A stretch of 13,171 nucleotides of DNA from TMED109 sp015660425. Its GTDB lineage: Bacteria; Pseudomonadota; Alphaproteobacteria; TMED109. The DNA is taken from the NCBI GenBank assembly GCA_029936295.1, contig JAPYTH010000035.1:1-13171 (forward strand), in the 5' to 3' direction. Under the pieces are notes generated by a model, which was not told the DNA's origin, searched no databases, and saw only the letters and a program-made list of their open reading frames with translations. A program made the translations under genes and the position numbers. Positions 8,393 through 13,171 of this stretch are shown piece by piece (positions within the stretch are counted from its first letter, which is position 1; each line of letters opens with the position of its first letter).

Positions 8393-9949
8393 CTAATCTG
8401 TTGAAAGGGCAGAACTCCATGGTGAAGGAATATATGCATTTCCGTATTTTTCACCCTCAGTACCTACCATTACTGCATTAGGCGCAGCAAATAAATGAGA
8501 TAGTAAAGAATCTTGCACCCCATCTGTTGGTAATATTTTGTTCAAATTTTTTATCACATCTATACCTAAAGATTTATTAGTTAAAATCCTATTCTCTCCG
8601 CTATAGTCTATTCTTGATGTATTAAAGGCCTCTTCTAGACTCTTATTATAATCTAATAAAAAAGAGATAAGTTGGAATACTGCAGGGAATATTCTTCGTC
8701 CTCCAGAAGCTCCTAATGCAATCTTATTTTTAGATTTATCTATAACTATTGTCGGACACATATTAGATAGTGGTTTTTTAGCCGCACTTAGGGAATTAGG
8801 TCTGCCCTGTCTAGGATCAAACCACATAATACCATTATTCATTAGTATACCACTTTTAGGCAACACAACCCTACTTCCAAAAACAGATAACAATGTTTGT
8901 GTTAATGAAACCATATTACCTTTTTTATCAACTACTGATAAATGAGTTGTACAGCTATTATCTTTTTGTTCTCCCATTTCTTTTAATCTTTTATCATAGG
9001 AAAACTCAAGAGATTTACAATAAGCTATATAACTTTTTGAGTCAGGCTCAATAGTATCAGGAAACCAATTATTTTCTAAATGATTTAATGCATCAATTAA
9101 TGATGGTCCTGCATTTAAACCTGGAGCCACATGTATTTCAGCATTACGATAAATGGTTCGCTGAGTTTTATTTATTTGACTTGTATAACTCTCTAAATCT
9201 TGAGAACAAATAAAAGAATTAATTCTATCAAAGTCACTTATTAATGTTTTTGATAATTCTCCTGTATAAAATGTTTCAGGCCCCTCATCCCTTAAAAGTG
9301 AATAAGTTTTATAAAGAGCATCATTTTTTATAGTTTTTAAATTGGTAGGATCTTCACTAACTGGAGGAAGATTATTTTCTAAAAATATACTTTTAGAACT
9401 TTGATAATTTTTTAATAATTTAGCCTCCATAGCTATTCTTAGGGATGCGTACCAATCAAGTATTAATCCTCTTTTAGCTAAAGTACATGCTGGCTCAATT
9501 ACATCTTTCCATGTCATACTTCCAAAATTACTTAAAGCTTTAGAAACACCATGTATATAACCAGGCACTGCCATTGATAATGGACCATGAATATTAGTCT
9601 CATTTTTTACATTTGGCCATCCAAATAAATCGTCGTCATTACCTTGATCTAATAATGTAAATTTAGATATATCTAAATTTACAGAAGATTTTACTCCAAA
9701 GTCAACAGCATGCGTCTCTTGACTTTTTGCATTATGATAAAGCATATATCCACAACCACCTATACCACTCATCCAAGGCTCTACTACCCCTAAAGCTAAC
9801 CCCATAGAGACGGCAGCATCAACCGCATTACCACCATTATTTAAAATATCTATTCCTATTTGTGACGCTTCATAATGATGGCTAGTGACAACTCCTCCTC
9901 TTGAGCTGATTGAAGGTTTGTGTATTGACCAATTTTCATTAGTTTTCAA
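8393..9949 (-). CDS. gamma-glutamyltransferase-family Ntn amidohydrolase with altered substrate pocket
   Basis: GGT-family proenzymes self-cleave before a Thr, which becomes the N-terminal nucleophile. That site is clear here: CTTHLSVVDKKGN, with T334 the nucleophile and T352 matching E. coli T409. The large-subunit part has GGNAVDAAVSMGLALGVVEP (39-58) and the small-subunit part PLSNMCPTI (393-401) and GASGGRRI (413-420). Length is 518 with no signal peptide, so it is probably cytosolic, unlike canonical periplasmic GGT. By alignment from memory, the glutamyl-binding residues are changed: the R114 position reads about G85, N411 is L354, D433 is W376, S463 is N396. Glutathione hydrolysis is therefore unlikely; YwrD- or HpxW-like (oxamate amidohydrolase) side branches are better analogies. 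The start is TTG (complement of 9947-9949): an in-frame TAA directly precedes it, and GGA lies about 7 nt upstream. Its stop converges on the dehydratase pair. Confidence 0.9.
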   Translation of the reverse strand: MKTNENWSIHKPSISSRGGVVTSHHYEASQIGIDILNNGGNAVDAAVSMGLALGVVEPWMSGIGGCGYMLYHNAKSQETHAVDFGVKSSVNLDISKFTLLDQGNDDDLFGWPNVKNETNIHGPLSMAVPGYIHGVSKALSNFGSMTWKDVIEPACTLAKRGLILDWYASLRIAMEAKLLKNYQSSKSIFLENNLPPVSEDPTNLKTIKNDALYKTYSLLRDEGPETFYTGELSKTLISDFDRINSFICSQDLESYTSQINKTQRTIYRNAEIHVAPGLNAGPSLIDALNHLENNWFPDTIEPDSKSYIAYCKSLEFSYDKRLKEMGEQKDNSCTTHLSVVDKKGNMVSLTQTLLSVFGSRVVLPKSGILMNNGIMWFDPRQGRPNSLSAAKKPLSNMCPTIVIDKSKNKIALGASGGRRIFPAVFQLISFLLDYNKSLEEAFNTSRIDYSGENRILTNKSLGIDVIKNLNKILPTDGVQDSLLSHLFAAPNAVMVGTEGEKYGNAYIPSPWSSALSTD

Positions 9950-9994
9950 TTATTTTCCAGCATTTATAATATTTTTATTTAACTTAAACATATA

Positions 9995-10023
9995 TTGTAA
10001 TAACCTTATATGAAATAGATAAT
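9995..10023 (+). promoter_or_regulatory. candidate sigma-70 type promoter of the SDR-kinase-ACAD operon
   Basis: TTGTAA at 9995-10000 (4 of 6 to TTGACA) and GATAAT at 10018-10023 (5 of 6 to TATAAT) are separated by 17 bp, inside the 92-bp divergent spacer before the SDR ATG. Transcription would start near 10030, leaving a very short leader that begins around the AAAG at 10029-10032. That short leader and the AT-rich background keep confidence low. Confidence 0.4.
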
Positions 10024-10041
10024 AATTTAAAGAATGTGGTT

Positions 10042-10812
10042 ATGGAATTAAATTTAAATAATAAAACAGCCCTAATTACAGGTGCTTCGAAAGGAATTGG
10101 AAAAGCGATAGCTAAATCTATGGCTAAAGAAGGATGTAATTTAGTACTTACCGCAAGAAGCGAAGACAAATTAATAGAGTTAAAAGCTGAACTACAAAAA
10201 CAACACAATATTTCAGTAGAAATAATTCCAATTGATTTATCTTTAAAAAATTCAGTTGAAAAAGTATCTGAACATTGTGGTGAAGTTGATATTTTAATAA
10301 ATAATGCGGGAGCAATTCCTCCAGGTAGTTTATCAGACATAGATGAAGATACATGGAGAAATGCATGGAATTTAAAAGTGTTTGGATATATCAACCTTAC
10401 AAGATTAATTTATAATAAAATGAAAATTGCTAAAAAGGGTGTCATTTTAAATATCATTGGATCAGCAGGTCAAAAACCAATGTATAATTATATTGCTGGA
10501 ACTACAGCTAACGCTGGTTTAATGGCTTTTACAAAAGCTTTATCAAATGGTAGCACTGCTAATGGAATAAGAGTACTAGGAATTAACCCTGGCTTTACTA
10601 CATCTGATAGATTAATTACAATGATGCGCGGAAAAGCAAAAGAACAATTTAATGATGAAGAAAGATGGGAAGAACTTTTTAAAGATTTACCTTTTGAAAG
10701 AGCTGCCAAAGCAGAAGAAGTTGCTGATTTAACTACCTTTTTAGTTTCCCCTAGATGTGACTACATTTCAGGAACCATTATTGCTATTGATGCAGGACAT
10801 GCCAACCATTAA
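10042..10812 (+). CDS. SDR-family oxidoreductase lacking the canonical catalytic lysine
   Basis: A 256-residue classical-length short-chain dehydrogenase. The Rossmann cofactor motif is TGASKGIG (residues 13-20), the structural motif NNAG (87-90), and INPG (181-184) follows strand six. The active-site region is odd: it reads GSAGQKPMYNY then IAGTTANAGLMAF. If Y150 is the catalytic Tyr, the YxxxK lysine is T154, and S141 is only nine residues before Tyr instead of about thirteen. I recall a subfamily (the PRK06125 type, with YIxGSxGNAALMAFTRAL) sharing this, so it is probably family-typical and not decay. I chose ATG 10042 over an in-frame GTG at 10036 because the AAAG at 10029-10032 is then properly spaced and the protein starts as the family does. 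It heads an operon with an APH-fold kinase and an acyl-CoA dehydrogenase, suggesting work on a hydroxyacyl- or ketoacyl-CoA. Confidence 0.88.
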   Translation: MELNLNNKTALITGASKGIGKAIAKSMAKEGCNLVLTARSEDKLIELKAELQKQHNISVEIIPIDLSLKNSVEKVSEHCGEVDILINNAGAIPPGSLSDIDEDTWRNAWNLKVFGYINLTRLIYNKMKIAKKGVILNIIGSAGQKPMYNYIAGTTANAGLMAFTKALSNGSTANGIRVLGINPGFTTSDRLITMMRGKAKEQFNDEERWEELFKDLPFERAAKAEEVADLTTFLVSPRCDYISGTIIAIDAGHANH

Positions 10813-10822
10813 TTCCTCAAAA

Positions 10823-11884
10823 ATGAATAAATCAAATATTACTGAAAAGCACTGGCAAGGATTATCAGTATGGCTTAAAATAAAAGGCTTTGATCTACAA
10901 TTAAAACCGATGCCATGTAAATTTAAGACTGGAATGGGTAATTTAAATTATAAAATTTTTTTAGATAAGAAACCATATGTATTAAGAAGGCCTCCATTAG
11001 GACCTTTACCTCCTGGTGCCAATGATATGCAAAGAGAACATACTGTTATGAGTTCTCTTAGTAAAAAATTTGATCTTGTTCCAAATTCTATATTATTTTG
11101 CGATGACCAAAATATCTTTGGTGCTCCTTTTCATATTATGAATTTTAAAGAAGGTATAACTATTAATGGTGATAAACTTCCAAAAAAATATCAATCTATA
11201 AATGATGCAAATTATATAAGCACAATGCTTATAAATGTTTTGGTTAAATTACATAAAATCAAGCCTATAGATGTAGGTTTAGAAAATTTTGGTAAACCAG
11301 AGGGTTTTTTAAAAAGACAACTTATAGGATGGCATAATAGAGGTATTATTGCTCATAATAATGTTCAATCAGAAAATATGGAAAAACTATTCACTATACT
11401 AAGTTCTAAAAGAATGCCTGAAGAAATAGATTTTGTTATTCTTCATAATGATTTCAAATTAGATAACATAATATTAAAACCTTTCACAAATTCACATAAA
11501 CTTTTACCACAAGCTATTATTGATTGGGATCAAGCTACAAGAGGACATCCTCTATTTGATTTAGCTACCTTATTATCTTATTGGACACTTTTAGAAGATT
11601 CTAAAGATATGAAACTTATAAAACAAATGCCTTCTGCATCACCTGGTTTTATTTCCAGAAAAGAGGCGCTAGATTTATATAAAAAACTATCAGGAAGAAA
11701 TATTAAAGACTTTAAATGGATATATTCTTTATCTCTTCTAAAACTTGGGGTAGTTTTCCAACAATTATATGCTCAGTACCTTAGAGGAACTATAAAAGAA
11801 AATAAGTACAAAAATTTTGGTATCGTAGCAGAAGCTGCATATCTTAGAGGCATTAATGCTATAAATAATAATGATTATATTTGA
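10823..11884 (+). CDS. APH-fold phosphotransferase, ACAD10/ACAD11 N-domain / LvaA-like, predicted hydroxyacyl-CoA kinase
   Basis: A 353-residue protein with the aminoglycoside-phosphotransferase/choline-kinase fold. Visible elements are a nucleotide-loop segment GMGNLNYKI (37-45), YVLRRPPLG (52-60) where the ATP-binding basic residue is expected, REH (71-73), the Brenner-type catalytic loop HNDFKLDN (D210, N215) and the metal-binding IIDWDQATRGHP (D234) followed by DLATL. The end, with GFISRKEALDLY and QLYAQYLRGT, resembles the kinase domain of ACAD10/11. The next gene encodes the matching dehydrogenase domain, so this is the unfused pair; LvaA phosphorylates 4-hydroxyacyl-CoA in Pseudomonas. 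Antibiotic resistance is not implied. The start is uncertain: ATG 10823 fits the conserved N-terminus but has no clear ribosome site; in-frame ATGs at 10757, 10790 and 10799 would overlap the SDR gene. Its TGA ends 11 bp before the next ATG. Confidence 0.82.
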   Translation: MNKSNITEKHWQGLSVWLKIKGFDLQLKPMPCKFKTGMGNLNYKIFLDKKPYVLRRPPLGPLPPGANDMQREHTVMSSLSKKFDLVPNSILFCDDQNIFGAPFHIMNFKEGITINGDKLPKKYQSINDANYISTMLINVLVKLHKIKPIDVGLENFGKPEGFLKRQLIGWHNRGIIAHNNVQSENMEKLFTILSSKRMPEEIDFVILHNDFKLDNIILKPFTNSHKLLPQAIIDWDQATRGHPLFDLATLLSYWTLLEDSKDMKLIKQMPSASPGFISRKEALDLYKKLSGRNIKDFKWIYSLSLLKLGVVFQQLYAQYLRGTIKENKYKNFGIVAEAAYLRGINAINNNDYI

Positions 11885-11895
11885 AAGAGGCTCAT

Positions 11896-13095
11896 ATGAT
11901 AGACTTTACAATTCCAGAAGAAATTGAAAAATTAAAAGCAACTACTCAAAAATTTATATTAGAAAATGTAATTCCTAAAGAAAAAGATCCTAGACAAGAT
12001 TCTCATGGCCCTCACGATACACTACGAACAGAACTAAATGAAGAAGCAAAAGTCATGGGTCTTCTTTCACCAAGCGTTGGAAAAGAATGGGGAGGGCTAG
12101 GATTAAACATGAGAGACATGTCTGTAATTTTTGAGGCATCAGGTTATTCTTTACTAGGGCCCCAAGCCATGAATTGTTCAGCTCCAGATGAAGGCAATAT
12201 GCATATGCTTGAAGTTGTAGCCAATAAAGAACAAAAAGAAAAATGGTTGAGACCACTTGCTGAAGCCAGAATAAGATCCTGTTTTTCTATGACAGAACCA
12301 TCTCCAGGTGCTGGTTCTGATCCAACTATGCTCAAAACATTTGCAAAAAAAACAAGTGATGGTTGGGTTATAAATGGAGAGAAATGGTTTATAACAGGAT
12401 TCAATGGAGCAAAATTAAATATTATAATGGCTAGAACATCAGAAAAAATAGAAAAAGGTTTTGGAGCAACTATGTTTCTTGTTGATAATGATGATCCTGC
12501 AATAATTAAACTTAGAACCCAAAACTCTATGGATTCCTCTTTTCCAGGAGGTCATTGTCAAATAAATTTTAAAAATTTAATTGTCTCTGATGATCAAGTT
12601 TTAGGAGAGGTTGGACAAGGATATAAGTATGCACAAATAAGGTTAGCTCCTGCTAGATTAACGCATTGTATGCGATGGCTAGGCGCAGCGCAAAGAGCTC
12701 ATGATATTGCTACTTCTTATGCTTCAAAAAGGCAGGCATTTGGTAAAAATATAGGTGATCATGGAGGATTAGCTTTTCAGCTTGCTGATAGTGAAATTGA
12801 TATAAAAATGAGTAGATTATTTATATGGAATACAGCATGGCTTTTAGATCAAGGAGAAGAAGCAAGAAACGAGTCTAGTATGTCTAAAATATTTTGTTCT
12901 GAAGCTGCATTTAGAATTGTAGATAGAGCTATGCAAACATTGGGTGGTATGGGTATTACAGACGATACGCTTGTAGAAAGGCTATTTAGAGAAATACGCC
13001 CGTTTAGAATTTACGATGGCCCTTCTGAAGTGCATAGATGGGCTGTAGCTAAAAGGTTAATGAAATCTGTTAAAGGTAAAAATGTTCCTTTATAA
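11896..13095 (+). CDS. acyl-CoA dehydrogenase, ACAD10/11 / LvaC-like
   Basis: FAD-dependent acyl-CoA dehydrogenase fold, 399 residues. It shows the N-terminal helical domain (about 1-125), SMTEPSPGAGSD (131-142) and the flavin-contacting WFITG (164-168) of the beta domain, then the C-terminal helical domain with RQAFGK (279-284), LGGMGIT (349-355) and RIYDGPSEVHR (371-381). In medium-chain enzymes the base is Glu in YEGT; here D374 fills that position, as I recall for ACAD10/11-like members. With the kinase next door, the expected reaction is loss of phosphate from a 4-phospho-acyl-CoA, ending as an isomerised hydroxyacyl- or enoyl-CoA, rather than simple beta-oxidation. ATG 11896 is preferred: GAGG at 11887-11890 is 5 nt upstream, while a TTG at 11881 would overlap the kinase stop and lie before that site. 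An ordinary short or branched acyl-CoA substrate remains possible. Confidence 0.88.
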   Translation: MIDFTIPEEIEKLKATTQKFILENVIPKEKDPRQDSHGPHDTLRTELNEEAKVMGLLSPSVGKEWGGLGLNMRDMSVIFEASGYSLLGPQAMNCSAPDEGNMHMLEVVANKEQKEKWLRPLAEARIRSCFSMTEPSPGAGSDPTMLKTFAKKTSDGWVINGEKWFITGFNGAKLNIIMARTSEKIEKGFGATMFLVDNDDPAIIKLRTQNSMDSSFPGGHCQINFKNLIVSDDQVLGEVGQGYKYAQIRLAPARLTHCMRWLGAAQRAHDIATSYASKRQAFGKNIGDHGGLAFQLADSEIDIKMSRLFIWNTAWLLDQGEEARNESSMSKIFCSEAAFRIVDRAMQTLGGMGITDDTLVERLFREIRPFRIYDGPSEVHRWAVAKRLMKSVKGKNVPL

Positions 13096-13171
13096 TTATA
13101 CAATATTTTTAGACCTATGAAATTCTATATATTTGGCAGTGTCATTAGCTACTTCTTCACCAAATAGTTTT
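13096..13171 (-). CDS. C-terminal end of an unrecognised protein, cut by the window edge
   Basis: On the minus strand a frame is open from the window edge for 24 codons and stops at TAA (complement of 13096-13098). It starts KLFGEEVAND and ends EFHRSKNIV, reading like a charged amphipathic helix, which looks coding. I do not recognise the family. Its stop directly abuts the acyl-CoA dehydrogenase stop with no spacer, so the genes converge and the SDR-kinase-dehydrogenase operon ends here. A chance open frame of this length is possible in AT-rich DNA. Confidence 0.55.
   Translation of the reverse strand, partial: KLFGEEVANDTAKYIEFHRSKNIV

Noticed and set aside
9965..9970. Perfect TATAAT as the promoter of the SDR operon
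   Set aside because: It is about 70 nt from the start codon and no -35 box lies 16-18 bp upstream; the pair at 9995-10023 fits better.
9984..10394. Minus-strand open frame of 136 codons across the SDR start
   Set aside because: It runs antisense over the TGASKGIG and NNAG coding segments of the SDR, and its product is Ser/Phe-rich without recognisable motifs.
10823..11884. Aminoglycoside resistance kinase, suggested by the APH fold
   Set aside because: The N-terminal and C-terminal segments and the adjacent acyl-CoA dehydrogenase match the ACAD10/11 and LvaA pattern, not antibiotic kinases.

Overview
The window is strongly AT-rich, tightly packed bacterial DNA. The gph/glmU/glmS neighbourhood, the E. 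coli-like htpG with a sigma-32 type promoter, and the catabolic genes (enolase-superfamily dehydratases, an SDR, an ACAD10/11-like pair) together suggest a low-GC, probably marine, alphaproteobacterium of Pelagibacterales or HIMB59-like type. That placement is an inference from composition and gene content; no rRNA gene or other marker is present to settle it. I saw no mobile element, CRISPR array, tRNA or rRNA.

Region 1 (1-3925) is core metabolism. On the minus strand glmU (1852-3183) precedes glmS (1-1814, cut by the window edge just before its stop), forming the amino-sugar/UDP-GlcNAc module. The phosphoglycolate phosphatase gph (3251-3925) is divergent from it. Region 2 (4084-6104) holds htpG on the minus strand, with a hairpin terminator at 3961-3988 downstream and a textbook heat-shock promoter at 5999-6026 upstream.

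Region 3 (6105-9949) looks accessory and catabolic. Two different mandelate racemase/enolase-superfamily enzymes (6105-7292, 7294-8391) are translationally coupled on the plus strand. They converge with only one base between stops on a gamma-glutamyltransferase-fold amidohydrolase gene (8393-9949, TTG start) whose canonical glutamyl pocket residues are changed. A 26-bp imperfect dyad at 6031-6056, between htpG and the dehydratase pair, could be an operator.

Region 4 (10042-13095) is a compact plus-strand operon: an SDR lacking the usual catalytic lysine, an APH-fold kinase, and an acyl-CoA dehydrogenase with Asp at the usual Glu base position. The kinase and dehydrogenase correspond to the two domains fused in mammalian ACAD11 (and ACAD10), and to the LvaA/LvaC pair of Pseudomonas levulinate catabolism. 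The best functional guess is phosphorylation of a 4-hydroxyacyl-CoA followed by phosphate elimination, with the SDR perhaps forming or oxidising the hydroxyl group. The operon is closed by an opposing gene whose C-terminal end (13096-13171) abuts it with no gap. The most notable content is this operon plus the altered GGT-like enzyme; both extend known families rather than forming an unmistakably new system.
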